From: Denitrobacterium detoxificans
Lineage (GTDB): Bacteria; Actinomycetota; Coriobacteriia; Coriobacteriales; Eggerthellaceae
DNA: 64,000 bases
NCBI RefSeq assembly: GCF_015062615.1
Contig: NZ_SUUH01000005.1
Location: forward strand, 62,001 to 126,000
Direction of reading: 5' to 3'
Made by a program: the position numbers and the translations under genes. Under the pieces are notes generated by a model, which did no database searches, was not told where the DNA came from, and was given only the letters and a program-made list of their open reading frames with translations. Within the stretch, counting starts at the first letter, position 1. Every line of letters starts with the position of its first letter. This document shows positions 51,145-61,573 of the stretch, one piece after another.

Positions 51145-54100
51145 ATGCTATTCCGTAAGCGTAAGAAGAAGGACGCGAAAGAGGCGTCCGAAGTCGTGGA
51201 AAGTGCCGTCGTTTCCGCGAACAGTTCAGTGGTTGTATATGGGGGGGATGGCAACTCTGCGTCGGCGGGGGAACAAGCCACCGCGCAACAAACCGTAGAT
51301 TCCAGTGCGCCAGAAACGGCTGCGTCTGTGTCCCAGGCGCCGGTTTCCGCTGCTGCGCCGCAGGCGCAGCCTGTTGCGGATCAGCCCGCTCAGGTGGCTC
51401 AGCCTGCAGCGGTCGAAGCCGTGCCTGCGTCCGCTTCCGCACAGGCGGCCCAACCCGCGGTCGCGGCCTCGCAGGGTGGTCAACCCGTTGCGGTGGATGC
51501 TCCTCAAGCGTCGCAGCCCGCAGCCGCCAATGCCGTACAACCCACGTCGCCTGTTGTGGTTCCCATGGGAGAGAAGGTGATTCCCCTTGCTTCGCCTGGC
51601 GAAACTGTGGTGGGCAGTATTGCTTCGGCGCTTGCCGCCGAAGCTTCCGCGGAGCCGGAACAGCCTCAGTCCACAGCTCCCCAGGGCGATGCACCCGTAG
51701 ATGCGGCCTCGTGGGAACGCGTGGCTTCCATTGCGCAGAAGCTTGAGCACGCTCCGGCATCGAATGCCGAGTTGGCTGATCTTGCCGTCGAGCTCGAGCA
51801 CATCGTTGCGCGTAATGTTCCTTCGGAAAGCACCTACGCGGCCCAGTCGAGCCGTGCGCAAGGTCATGACACCACGTATGCGGCGCAGGCCGCAACCGCC
51901 AAGTCGCTTGGCTCTACGTATCGAGCTCAGGTGGCCCATGCGGACGATCCGCAGGAAGAGCCCGTGGCGGGGCAGACCGAGGTAATCAAGCCTGTAGCCG
52001 CGGCAGAAGAGCCCGCGCCGCAGCCTTCGCTTGCCGCTGAAGAGGCTGCTGAACCGCAGAAACAAGACGCAAGCGCAGATGCTTCCGAGCAACAGCCCGC
52101 GGCTGCTCAAGCCGCTGCGGAATCCGCGTCTCCCGTTCAGGCTGTTGCGTCTGCCCAGCAGGGTGCAGAGGCAGAGGTTCCTGCGCAGCAAGCCGCGGTG
52201 GCGAATCAGTCCGGGGAAGCCGTAAAGCCTGCGGAGGCCGAGCCGGTGGCGCAGCAGCCCTCCGAGGGTAGTGCGCCTGCGCAGCAATCTGCGCCGCAAG
52301 AGGCGCAGTCTGCCGCGCACTCCGAGGGCGTGCTTCCCGATTGGGCTCCTTCCGACGACAAGGCCCAGGAATTGGTCGATAGTTTCTTCAATGCGCCCGT
52401 CGACGACGATGCTACGAGCCCGTTTGTCATTCCGCGTGGCCAGCATGTGCAGACGCAGGAACCTCTCGTGTTCCGCGGCGCCATGGCCGATGCGGCCTCC
52501 GGCGAACAAGCGCCTGCCGTCCAGCCGAGCGCTCCCGTTCAGGAAACCCTTGTTCCTACGGCGGAGTCCGAGCAGCCCTTTGCGGCGCCCCAGGCCCCTG
52601 CGGCCGAAGCACCTGATGCTGCTCCGAAGGCCGCTGAGGCGTTGAGCCCCATGGTCGAAGCCCCCGCGGCGAGCGAGCCTGCTGCCAAGGTGCCTGCAGA
52701 AGTCGAGTCGGTCGCGACCGCTGTCGAGCAGCCTGCGGCAAGCGAACCCGCGCCCGCTGCCGAGTCTCATGCTCCGTCGGGTCGCGTGATTAAGTTCGAG
52801 TCGTTGGGCTCTGCCGAAGTGGCTTCGCTGTCTTCGGTGCTTTCCGAAAAGCCTGTAGAGCCTGCTCCTGCTGAAGAGGCCATTCAGGACGTTCCGGTGG
52901 CCGAGGTGCCCATTCCCGACCAGGTGGTTCAGGAAGTGCTGGGGGCGTCCGCTCCTGCGCCTGCCGAACAGGAAACGCCCGAGCCGGAGATTTCCTTCCT
53001 GGAGGCCGAAAAGTCCATTGGCCTTTCGGTGTCCGAGATGGTCGAGCTTGAATCGCTTGGCGAAGCCTTGAAGAAGCAGCTGAACGTCGCTCCTGCGGAT
53101 GAACCCCAGGAAGAGCCCGTTGCTCCCCATGCCGAAAAGACAATCGCGCTCGAATCGGTGTCGGGTTTGCAATTGGAGTCCGTTGCCGAGGCGCTGGGAC
53201 GTAGTGCAGGTGAACAGGCTCCGTCTGAGCCCGCTCAAGCGGAGCAAGTTGCCGTATCGACGGAGCAGCCGGCAAAGCCGGCTCCCGCAGAGCCCGAGCC
53301 TCGCGTTATGCCCTCGTCGCTCGCTGCAGATTCTGCATCGACTGGGCGGGTGCAAGAAGAAGCCCAATCCACGGAAGAGCCTGTGCAGCAGGCCGATTCC
53401 GCATCGTCGTCAATTGCTGCGGCGTCTGCGGCTGCAGGCGTCTTTGCGCGAAGCATCTCCGAACCGCTTCCGCGTCCGCAGCTCAACGAAGATAATGTCG
53501 TTTCCGTTGCCCAGGACGAGCCTGCCTCTCAGGCTGCGGCTTCTGAAGCCCCGGTTGTCGAAGACGACGAGATCGTGAAGTCGCTCTTTGCCGCCGAGCG
53601 CGAAGCCGAGGCGAAGAAGGAGGCCGAGCGCGCTGCTCAGCAGGCTGCTGCGGCCGTTGCTACCGAGTACGAGCCCAAGGATGGGTCGTTTGCCATTTCC
53701 GCCGATCAGGCAGCACCTGCATTTGCGCCCGACGGAACGCTTGCAAGCGATGCCCTGGGTGAAGAGGTGTCCATCGTTTCCGAAGAGGAATCTCCCAAGC
53801 CCGAAGAGGTCGCCGAGAGCGTGGAACGCGAGCGTCGCAGGTATGCGGGTTTCCCTGAACAGGAAGCTGCGGGCGCCCTTGACAGCACCGAGCCGCGTGC
53901 GGCAAACATGCCTTCGTTCGTCTACGTAACGGCGCCCGCATTCGAACCCGAGCAGGGCACTGAACGCCCCTCGAATCCTTCGTACGAGCGCGATCGCCAT
54001 GCTGCTGCCGATTACGAGGCAGAGCGCAAGGCCGCTGAGTTGCGTAATCGTGCGGTCGAGCGCCTCATCGCAGAGGGCTCCACCCTGTCTTATGACACTT

Positions 54101-54375
54101 CGTTCCCGCCCGTTGACTACGATGCCTTCGACGAGGCTCCCAAGAAGAAAAAGAAGAAGGGCAAGAAGGACAAGGATAAGAAGGGGAAGAAGAAAAAGGG
54201 CAAGAAAGGTAAGAAGATGAAGAAGGAAAAGGACAAGAAGCGCGACAAGCAGAATCGCGACGATGATGCTCCCGCAACCTTCCGTCAGCTGTATGCGTCC
54301 CGCGATGGCAAGCTGGCCATCTACGAAGATGCCGAAGGTCATATCATCTCGGTAGATACGAATCGCCTTTCCTAG
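51145..54375 (+). CDS. Giant Ala/Pro/Glu/Gln-rich low-complexity protein with poly-lysine block
   Basis: 1076 residues from ATG 51145 (AAAGGA upstream). The N-terminus is basic (MLFRKRKKKD). Residues 30-960 are almost entirely Ala, Pro, Glu, Gln, Ser and Val with no sign of a globular fold, no signal peptide and no membrane helix. Short motif families recur, such as ESTYAAQSS/DTTYAAQAA/GSTYRAQVA near 227-268 and VxSLxSVxEAL-like units (SVSEMVELESLGEAL, SVSGLQLESVAEAL) in 550-690. Residues near 1005-1038 are mostly lysine. A conserved-looking 35-residue end (TFRQLYASRDGKLAIYEDAE) closes it. I do not recognise the protein; a disordered scaffold binding nucleic acid or phosphate polymer through the lysine block is only a suggestion. 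Confidence 0.8.
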   Translation: MLFRKRKKKDAKEASEVVESAVVSANSSVVVYGGDGNSASAGEQATAQQTVDSSAPETAASVSQAPVSAAAPQAQPVADQPAQVAQPAAVEAVPASASAQAAQPAVAASQGGQPVAVDAPQASQPAAANAVQPTSPVVVPMGEKVIPLASPGETVVGSIASALAAEASAEPEQPQSTAPQGDAPVDAASWERVASIAQKLEHAPASNAELADLAVELEHIVARNVPSESTYAAQSSRAQGHDTTYAAQAATAKSLGSTYRAQVAHADDPQEEPVAGQTEVIKPVAAAEEPAPQPSLAAEEAAEPQKQDASADASEQQPAAAQAAAESASPVQAVASAQQGAEAEVPAQQAAVANQSGEAVKPAEAEPVAQQPSEGSAPAQQSAPQEAQSAAHSEGVLPDWAPSDDKAQELVDSFFNAPVDDDATSPFVIPRGQHVQTQEPLVFRGAMADAASGEQAPAVQPSAPVQETLVPTAESEQPFAAPQAPAAEAPDAAPKAAEALSPMVEAPAASEPAAKVPAEVESVATAVEQPAASEPAPAAESHAPSGRVIKFESLGSAEVASLSSVLSEKPVEPAPAEEAIQDVPVAEVPIPDQVVQEVLGASAPAPAEQETPEPEISFLEAEKSIGLSVSEMVELESLGEALKKQLNVAPADEPQEEPVAPHAEKTIALESVSGLQLESVAEALGRSAGEQAPSEPAQAEQVAVSTEQPAKPAPAEPEPRVMPSSLAADSASTGRVQEEAQSTEEPVQQADSASSSIAAASAAAGVFARSISEPLPRPQLNEDNVVSVAQDEPASQAAASEAPVVEDDEIVKSLFAAEREAEAKKEAERAAQQAAAAVATEYEPKDGSFAISADQAAPAFAPDGTLASDALGEEVSIVSEEESPKPEEVAESVERERRRYAGFPEQEAAGALDSTEPRAANMPSFVYVTAPAFEPEQGTERPSNPSYERDRHAAADYEAERKAAELRNRAVERLIAEGSTLSYDTSFPPVDYDAFDEAPKKKKKKGKKDKDKKGKKKKGKKGKKMKKEKDKKRDKQNRDDDAPATFRQLYASRDGKLAIYEDAEGHIISVDTNRLS

Positions 54376-54395
54376 CCGTTATCGTATAACCTTTC

Positions 54396-54436
54396 GCGCC
54401 CGTGCTGGCTTTCCGCCGCACGGGCGCTTTGCGTTT
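54396..54436 (+). terminator. Terminator of the low-complexity gene
   Basis: GCGCCCGTGC (54396-54405) pairs perfectly with GCACGGGCGC (54418-54427), followed by TTTGCGTTTG. Confidence 0.75.
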
Positions 54437-54594
54437 GTGGAAGTGGGGCGGCGTGAACAAGGGGTGGAAATTCGTTACATGGCGGCTGCTCCAAATCGCT
54501 ATGGGGAATAGCCCGAAAGGACGCGATGAACGCCATTCTTCTATGGAAACCTCGTGAAGTAGTCAGGAGATAGGCCAGGTCAATAAAGAACGAA

Positions 54595-54614
54595 AAGTAA
54601 GCCTTACCTAACTT
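54595..54614 (+). promoter_or_regulatory. Shared 20-bp dyad operator, site 3
   Basis: AAGTAAG-N6-CTAACTT, 59 bases before the second subtilase gene. TGC-TAGAAA at 54616-54624 is a candidate extended -10, again placing the dyad over the -35. The rest of the gap 54437-54594 shows nothing I recognise. Confidence 0.55.
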
Positions 54615-54673
54615 ATGCTAGAAATGTTGCACTTGGTTAACAACAAAGTAACGCATAAGGAAAGGAAGTGTTT

Positions 54674-57600
54674 ATGGAAGGTAGCGTAAAGGGCTGCCTG
54701 AGGGGCGCGTTGTCAGCGGTTATGGTGTGCACGCTGATGGTCCCGCAGACGGCTGCGTTCGCCGATACGATTGCACCCGTATCGGCGAGCGGAGGGGATA
54801 GCGTGCAGAATGCCTCTTGTGAGGCGAATGTTGATTCAAGTGACAGTGGGTCGTCTGGTGGGGTGGATGACGCATCTGGTTCGGATGATGGTGGACTCCA
54901 GTTTAGTACCATCATCGTCGAACTGGAGGATGGCGCGGGCGAAGAAGCGCCTTCTCTGTTTAACCTAATGGGAATCTTGTCGGATAACTCCGATTCTTCC
55001 CGTCACGATCGCGTGAAGAGCCAAATCCAGGCTTTGGCTGATACTGCTGTTGCCGAGGCCCAAGAAGAAGCCTCCTCGGAGGAGTCTGAGGGCGAAGGCG
55101 ATGCGGGCCTTTCGCTCATGAGCGTGCAGGAAGCCGTTGACGAAAACGGCGGTTCCATGGAAACCGTTGCCGATTACTACACGGCTATCGACGGTTTTGC
55201 CATTTCCGCGCCCTCGTCTATCGTCGATGACATCAAGAATATGGATGGCGTCGCTAATGCGTTCGTAGAGTCTGTCTACGATGTTCCCGTTTCTCAAGAG
55301 GCGGAAACCGAAGCAACGGATGCGAATGATTCGAGCCTCATGAATCAGCCTGCGCTCGATATTACGGGTGCCGATGATGTCTCCTATACGGGTGCCGGGC
55401 AGCTTATCGCCATTATCGATACGGGCATCGACACGGATCATGAAGCGTTTTCTGGTGATATCGCAGATGAAACGGTTCGCTTTACGCAGAGCGCGGCGCA
55501 GCAAGCTGCTTCGACGCTCTCTTCGGGCGGCAATGGCATCTACGTAAGCGAGAAGATCGTTTTCGCCTATGACTATGCGGATGGCGATACCGATGTGAAC
55601 CCGTCTATTGACGGCTTGGAGCACGGTACGCATGTTGCGGGCATTGCCGCTGCCAATGGCGGTACGACCATTCGAGGCAATGCGCCCGATGCCCAGCTGG
55701 CCATCATGAAAGTTGCAAGCGATAGCACGGGAGGCATTTCCGACAGCTCGCTTTTGGCTGCCATCGACGATGCTGCCACGCTCGGTGCTGATTCGGTGAA
55801 CATTTCTATTGGCTCGGATGCGGGTTTTTCCGATGAGGGTTCGCCTACGTATGCCAACGCCATCAACGCGCTTGAGGCTACGGGTGCCACGGTGAACGTT
55901 GCCGCAGGTAATTCGTATTCTTCCGCGTATGGCAACACGTCGGGAAGCAATCTCCCTTACGCTTCCGACCCCGATGACAGCATCGTGTCCAACCCGGCAA
56001 CCATCTCTGGTGCCTTTGCAGTGGCAAGTGAAGCTACCGCGGGCGTGAGTGCAGAAGTATCGGAGAGCGCGGATGCTTCCGCTGGTAATACGTTTGTGAC
56101 GTCGGCGGGTTCAGAGGTATCGTACTATGACGCCCTCGACCCTGATGGGCTTGCGCGCGTTACACCGTTTTCGAGTCTGGCGGGCGGCGATTGTTCGGTA
56201 GTGTACGTGGGTACGGGTGCTCGTCAGGATTTTGGCGAGGTTGATTTCGAGGCTTCTGGGGCAACCCTCGATGGCAAAGTTGCTTTGATCGTGGGGCATC
56301 AGAATCCTACGGGCTATAGCACGGTTTCGTATGCTCGTGCGATTGCGGCGGCCGCCGAAAGGGGTGCCATTGGCGCAATCATTTACGACCCCGCCCTGGA
56401 AGACTGTTCCGCCGTTCGTATTGGCAGCACCGACGATAACGATTGGGGTGACAGCTATTATGCTGACGTTCCCGTCGATTTCCCTGTCGCCTTTGTCTCT
56501 TCTGCGGATGGCGCTGCTCTTGCTGCCATAAGCGCTTCCGACCGTTCGATTTCCGTGTCGGCTGCGGCGTCCTCAAACGATGATGCTTCAACTATTTACC
56601 CCGTAAATTCCTGGTCGAGCTGGGGCGTTACGTCCGACTTGAAGCTCAAGCCCGAAATTACGGCTCCTGGTGGAAACGTCTATTCCTCCGTTCTGAACAA
56701 TCAATACGAGTACATGAGCGGAACGAGCATGGCCACTCCCCAGATTTCTGGCATTGCCGCCCAGGTGCATGAGTACATTGACGGTGATTCCAAGTTTGCC
56801 GGCATGTCCGATGACGAGAAGGCGGATGTAGTAACGCAGCTGCTCATGAGCACGGCAACTCCCATGGTTGATACGAGCGATCAAAGTTCGTATTACTCTC
56901 CGCGTCATACGGGTGCGGGTCAGGTGAATACGGTGGCTGCCACTACGAGTGACGTGTATCTCACGGTGGAGGGTGCCGAGGACGCTTCGCGCCCGAAAGC
57001 CGAACTGGGCGAAAGCGGCACGGGTTCCTGGTCGTTTACCGTGACGCTGCATAATCTGGGCTCTACCGAGCATACGTATACCGCGAATGCAGCTGCCCTT
57101 TCCGAAAAGGTGCAGGATGGCTTTTTCCAGCTGAGCTCAGCCAACTGGACGAACAGTGGCATTAGCGTCACGTATGGTGGCGATGCGTATAACAATGGCA
57201 CGGTCACCGTTCCCGCAAACGGCACGGCGAGCTATATCGTTACCATCACATGCGAAGAGGCTTTCACTACGTGGGCCGCGGAAAACACGCCCAATGGCAC
57301 GTTCGTGGATGGCTATGCCATGTTGGAAGCATCCGATGGTGGCGTGGACCTGTCGGTTCCGTTTCTGGGTTTCTACGGCGACTGGAGCGATGCCTCCGTG
57401 TTCGACGCGACCAGCGTCAATTCGGTGCATATGTATCCCAATGCGCTGTGCGATGCCGTTACCGGCCGCTACCTTGGTCAGAACCCTCTGAAGGACGGTG
57501 CGTACAACTTCGCTACGGTAGATGCGAGCAAGATGGTCATCTCCGATTCTGCGTTCTATGGTGCCAATCGTGGCATTCTTACCCAAACAAGCCTGCTTCG

Positions 57601-60600
57601 TAACGTGGATTCCATTACGTATAGTCTTACAGGCCCGAATGGCGAAGACGATGGCTCGTATGAGCTGAGCTACGTTTCGAAGACGTACTGCGCTTCAGGG
57701 GGTTATGCCCTCGTGGAAGCGGTTCGCAGCGACTACGCCCGATTCGTTCCTACTGCGGGCGAGGGCGCATATACCCTTACGGAGACGGCAAAGACGTCGG
57801 GTCCCACCAGCGAGGAGCAGTCGGCCGAGTTCACCGTATATTACGACACTACCGCGCCGACGGTGGATAGCGTTACGTACAATGCCGACGGCGACAATGG
57901 TCCTGAAATCGACGTGCAGGTGACCGATGCGACCTTTATTGCAAGCATCGACCTGTTCAAGAATGATGTCTCCGATATTACGCCGTGCTCGGGCTTTTAC
58001 CGTGTGTATGGTGATGATGCGGTGAGCGTGGTTGATAATGCTGATGGCACGCACACGTATACGTTTGCCATTTCTATCGACGACGTGAAGAATGCCTGGG
58101 GCGATGTTTCTACCATTACCAACACGGTTCAGCTGCGCGCATGGGATTACGGCCTAAACTGCAGCAGTGCGCAGACGGCCGTCATTAATCCCGTTGCCGC
58201 AACCAAGATTTCGCTTTCAAGTGATGCGTATTCGGTTGCACCTGGTCAGTCGATTAGCGCAAGCGCCACGCTTGCCCCCGTTGATACGACACAGACTTCT
58301 CTCGTGTGGTCGAGCGGTGATCCTAGCGTCTGCACGGTGAATAGTGAGGGCGTTATTACTGGCGTTGCCGCAGGCACGACGTCGATTACCGTTTCCGTTG
58401 CCGACAATCCCAGCCTCACAGCTACCGCTTCCGTTACGGTTGCCGACGTAAGCGACGAAGCAGGAATTGCCCTGTCTGCCCAGACGGTTAATCTGGTGAA
58501 GGGCGATGCTAATGCGTCTAATGTCACTGCGTTGCTTTCGGGCAATCTTGCAGGAAAGACGGTCGAATGGACGCTCGAGGGCACCGATCAAGTGGCAACC
58601 GTGCAGGTTGACGCCTCCGATAGCCTACAGGCAGCGGTGAGCGCCGATTATCAAGTTGGCGACGTGACGCTTGTAGCCACGGTGGTTGATGGCGACAAGA
58701 CGTACCGAGCCACTGCCATGGTGCGCATGCGTACGTCCGACTACGACGATTTCGTCATCGACGAGAACCATACCCTTACGGGATATGTGGGCACGAATAG
58801 CTCGATTGAGATTCCCAACGACGTTACCGCCATTGCCGATAAGGCCTTCTATGGCAATACTGCTGTGACCGACGTAATGATTCCCGCGAGCGTTCGCAGC
58901 ATCGGATCGTATGCATTTGCTCTGATAGTAGATACCTCGAATGGTGGCTGGTCGCGCTCTGGTTCGTCGAAGAACTTTACGTTCGAGGACACGAGCGAGC
59001 ATGCAAGCCAGCTTGTCTCAATTGGCGACCATGCCTTTAGCGAAGCGGGTGCCAAGGGGGATGTCGTTCTGCCTTCTTCGGTTGTTTCGCTTGGGGAGGC
59101 GGCGTTCGAGAATTGTACGAATTTGGGCAACGTCACCCTGCCGAGCTCTCTTACCGTAGTTCCCGCCAACGCCTTCCGCAACTCGTCGATTGAGACGGTC
59201 ACCATGAGTGATAACGTGACGTCTATTGGGGCTTCGGCATTCAGCAACTGCCTGTTCTTCTCGCATATTTACCTGACCGATACGGCTGTGGGTGCGGCTA
59301 CGACTGGCATTCCGTCCCATTTGCAGACGATAGGCGATTCCGCGTTTGCGGGTACGTACCTGGAGGACGATATCGTGCTCCCCGCGAGCTTGAAGCGCTT
59401 GGAATGCAGTGCGTTTGCGCTCGATCGCTTCATTCAGAACCTGGATCTTACCGAGGGTCTGGAGTCGATTGGCACAGGTGCCTTCAATCAGCTTTCGATT
59501 ACGTCCATGACGTTCCCCGATAGCTTGCTCACCATCGACGACGGCATCTTTATCGACAATACGTACCTGACCGAAGTGACGCTGGGCCGCAACTTGGCTG
59601 ACGGCGATTTTGCAAACAGCTTCAGCTGGTGCCCCAACGTGCAGCGTGTTAATGTGCCCGCCGACGCTTTGTACTACACCGGTATCGATGGGGTGGTGTT
59701 TAACAAGGACGCAACGTCGTTGGTGTATTACCCCGCAGGTCGTACGGGTAGCTATGAGGTGCCCGAGGGCGTAGAGACAATCGAGTCGTTTGCCTTCGAG
59801 GATACGAGCCTTTCGAGTGTGACCTTGCCCGAAAGCCTGAAGTACGTGAAGAGCAATGCGTTCGCCGATTGCAATTCTGGCGGCATGTACTACAACGTTG
59901 GCGGTTTTGACGTGCTGGAGTTCGGTGACAATATCGTCGAAATCGAGCAGAACGCGTTCCGCCAGAGCTTCTATGCCGATGACAGCTCCAATGATGGCAC
60001 CACGCCGAACCACCTCATCGTTCGTGGCGGCAATAACGGCAAGTATTCTGACACGAAGGGTTCGTCGGGCCAGACTGCTTACTTCGGCTCCGGCATGACC
60101 AATCTTGACTTCTCTCTGTCGGGTGCGCCGAACACGCTGGTCGTGGCCGAGGATACGGCTCGATTGAATCTTGGTTCTGCGGACGCTTCTGCAATCATGG
60201 TGTATGCTCCCGCGGGTTCCGCCGGTTACGAGACCGCCAAGGCCGCACTAGAGGCAATCGGTGCCGACCCCGCAACCCAGCTGAAGGAGTACGAGGGTCT
60301 CACTGCTTCGCTGTCCATTACTGGCGTTGTCGATGGTGGCGCCGTGGTCTCCGTTCAGGCGGAGTCTGCCGGTGGCGTGGAAGGTGCCGTAAGCTATCGA
60401 TTCGTGCAGGAAAATGCAGACGGTAGCGAGACGGTGCTTCAGGACTGGAGTAGCGACGATACCATCGACTGGAAGGTTCCCGCAGATGGAACCATTCTCC
60501 GCGCCGATGTCCGCGATGCAACCTACCTTGTTGCTTCTGCTGCGGTAGGCGAGCTTGACGAACCGGTGTTCTCTACCGATCTGAGTGCGTTGCCCGTAGA

Positions 60601-61555
60601 AATCGTTCAGGGTGGTGCGGATGTGACTCTGCACGTAGAGGCCGACTCTCTTTCGGCTGCTTCTTCGAATGCCCCGCAGATCTCCTACCAGTGGTACGAA
60701 GATGGCGTTGCCATTGCGGGCGCGAATTCTTCGAGCTATACCGTCGAAGCCGCAACGGTTGGGTCTCATGAGTACTATTGCGTGGCGACTGCCTCGCACG
60801 ATGGCCTTTCCGCCACCTCGAAGAGCACGGTTGCTACGGTGGATGTACTTGCGCAGGCTTCTGCTCCGGTCATCCAGACCGATCTTCCCGCTGCGGCTGC
60901 GTACGCAGTGGGGCAGGGTGGTCTGCTTTCGGTCGCTGCGAATTCGCCCGATGGGGGCACACTCATGTATCAGTGGTACGAGGATGGCGTTGCCATCGAT
61001 GGCGCCTGCTCGTCGAGCTATCTGGTTCCCGCTTCCGAAGAGGGAACGCATGAGTACAGCGTGGTCGTAACGAATGTCGTGGGGCTCCTTGCCAATGCGG
61101 CTTCGGTTGAATCGTCGAAATGCGAGGTCACCATTTTTTCTTCGGCTGCCACCGTTGCCATGAACCGCCTGTACAACCCCAACTCCGGCGAGCACTTCTA
61201 CACGGCCAGCGACGAGGAGCGCGATGGCCTGGTAGCTCTTGGCTGGCAGTACGAGGGCACCGGCTGGGTGGCTCCCGAGACGAGCGACACGCCGGTCTAC
61301 CGCCTGTACAACCCCAACGGCGGCGACCATCACTACACCACGAGCGCCGAGGAGCGCGATGGCCTGGTCGCACTTGGCTGGCAGTATGAGGGCATCGGAT
61401 GGTACTCCGACGACGCCCAGACGGTAAAGCTCTACCGCGAGTACAACCCCAACGCCCAGTCGGGCTCGCACAACTACACCACCAGCCTCGAGGAGCATGA
61501 GTATCTTGTCTCTATTGGCTGGCAAGACGAGGGCACGGCCTGGTTCGGCCTGTAG
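54674..61555 (+). CDS. Secreted S8 subtilase with Big_2, leucine-rich, Ig-like and DUF5648 domains
   Basis: 2293 residues, start ATG 54674 six bases after AAGGAAG. A signal peptide ends at AAFAD. A propeptide-like region precedes the S8 domain with the triad D249 (IIDTGIDTDHEAF), H317 (HGTHVAGIAAAN) and S685 (SGTSMATPQISG). A PA-like insert sits near 490-630. Beta-sandwich regions follow, then a Big_2 domain (near 1175-1260; SVAPGQSISASATLAP, GVAAGTTSITVSV), BspA-type leucine-rich repeats (near 1355-1830), two Ig-like units (YQWYEDGVAI) and three DUF5648 repeats (2162-2293). It is a paralog of the 22982 subtilase with a standard D-T-G motif. It is probably a surface protease acting with the NEAT protein encoded next. 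Confidence 0.9.
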   Translation: MEGSVKGCLRGALSAVMVCTLMVPQTAAFADTIAPVSASGGDSVQNASCEANVDSSDSGSSGGVDDASGSDDGGLQFSTIIVELEDGAGEEAPSLFNLMGILSDNSDSSRHDRVKSQIQALADTAVAEAQEEASSEESEGEGDAGLSLMSVQEAVDENGGSMETVADYYTAIDGFAISAPSSIVDDIKNMDGVANAFVESVYDVPVSQEAETEATDANDSSLMNQPALDITGADDVSYTGAGQLIAIIDTGIDTDHEAFSGDIADETVRFTQSAAQQAASTLSSGGNGIYVSEKIVFAYDYADGDTDVNPSIDGLEHGTHVAGIAAANGGTTIRGNAPDAQLAIMKVASDSTGGISDSSLLAAIDDAATLGADSVNISIGSDAGFSDEGSPTYANAINALEATGATVNVAAGNSYSSAYGNTSGSNLPYASDPDDSIVSNPATISGAFAVASEATAGVSAEVSESADASAGNTFVTSAGSEVSYYDALDPDGLARVTPFSSLAGGDCSVVYVGTGARQDFGEVDFEASGATLDGKVALIVGHQNPTGYSTVSYARAIAAAAERGAIGAIIYDPALEDCSAVRIGSTDDNDWGDSYYADVPVDFPVAFVSSADGAALAAISASDRSISVSAAASSNDDASTIYPVNSWSSWGVTSDLKLKPEITAPGGNVYSSVLNNQYEYMSGTSMATPQISGIAAQVHEYIDGDSKFAGMSDDEKADVVTQLLMSTATPMVDTSDQSSYYSPRHTGAGQVNTVAATTSDVYLTVEGAEDASRPKAELGESGTGSWSFTVTLHNLGSTEHTYTANAAALSEKVQDGFFQLSSANWTNSGISVTYGGDAYNNGTVTVPANGTASYIVTITCEEAFTTWAAENTPNGTFVDGYAMLEASDGGVDLSVPFLGFYGDWSDASVFDATSVNSVHMYPNALCDAVTGRYLGQNPLKDGAYNFATVDASKMVISDSAFYGANRGILTQTSLLRNVDSITYSLTGPNGEDDGSYELSYVSKTYCASGGYALVEAVRSDYARFVPTAGEGAYTLTETAKTSGPTSEEQSAEFTVYYDTTAPTVDSVTYNADGDNGPEIDVQVTDATFIASIDLFKNDVSDITPCSGFYRVYGDDAVSVVDNADGTHTYTFAISIDDVKNAWGDVSTITNTVQLRAWDYGLNCSSAQTAVINPVAATKISLSSDAYSVAPGQSISASATLAPVDTTQTSLVWSSGDPSVCTVNSEGVITGVAAGTTSITVSVADNPSLTATASVTVADVSDEAGIALSAQTVNLVKGDANASNVTALLSGNLAGKTVEWTLEGTDQVATVQVDASDSLQAAVSADYQVGDVTLVATVVDGDKTYRATAMVRMRTSDYDDFVIDENHTLTGYVGTNSSIEIPNDVTAIADKAFYGNTAVTDVMIPASVRSIGSYAFALIVDTSNGGWSRSGSSKNFTFEDTSEHASQLVSIGDHAFSEAGAKGDVVLPSSVVSLGEAAFENCTNLGNVTLPSSLTVVPANAFRNSSIETVTMSDNVTSIGASAFSNCLFFSHIYLTDTAVGAATTGIPSHLQTIGDSAFAGTYLEDDIVLPASLKRLECSAFALDRFIQNLDLTEGLESIGTGAFNQLSITSMTFPDSLLTIDDGIFIDNTYLTEVTLGRNLADGDFANSFSWCPNVQRVNVPADALYYTGIDGVVFNKDATSLVYYPAGRTGSYEVPEGVETIESFAFEDTSLSSVTLPESLKYVKSNAFADCNSGGMYYNVGGFDVLEFGDNIVEIEQNAFRQSFYADDSSNDGTTPNHLIVRGGNNGKYSDTKGSSGQTAYFGSGMTNLDFSLSGAPNTLVVAEDTARLNLGSADASAIMVYAPAGSAGYETAKAALEAIGADPATQLKEYEGLTASLSITGVVDGGAVVSVQAESAGGVEGAVSYRFVQENADGSETVLQDWSSDDTIDWKVPADGTILRADVRDATYLVASAAVGELDEPVFSTDLSALPVEIVQGGADVTLHVEADSLSAASSNAPQISYQWYEDGVAIAGANSSSYTVEAATVGSHEYYCVATASHDGLSATSKSTVATVDVLAQASAPVIQTDLPAAAAYAVGQGGLLSVAANSPDGGTLMYQWYEDGVAIDGACSSSYLVPASEEGTHEYSVVVTNVVGLLANAASVESSKCEVTIFSSAATVAMNRLYNPNSGEHFYTASDEERDGLVALGWQYEGTGWVAPETSDTPVYRLYNPNGGDHHYTTSAEERDGLVALGWQYEGIGWYSDDAQTVKLYREYNPNAQSGSHNYTTSLEEHEYLVSIGWQDEGTAWFGL

Positions 61556-61573
61556 TCGATCGTTTTTAGATGC

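Noticed and set aside
52000..53400. Long minus-strand frames opposite the low-complexity gene
   Set aside because: They are Arg/Leu/Gly-rich mirror images of the Ala/Glu/Pro codons on the plus strand, with no start signals or domains.
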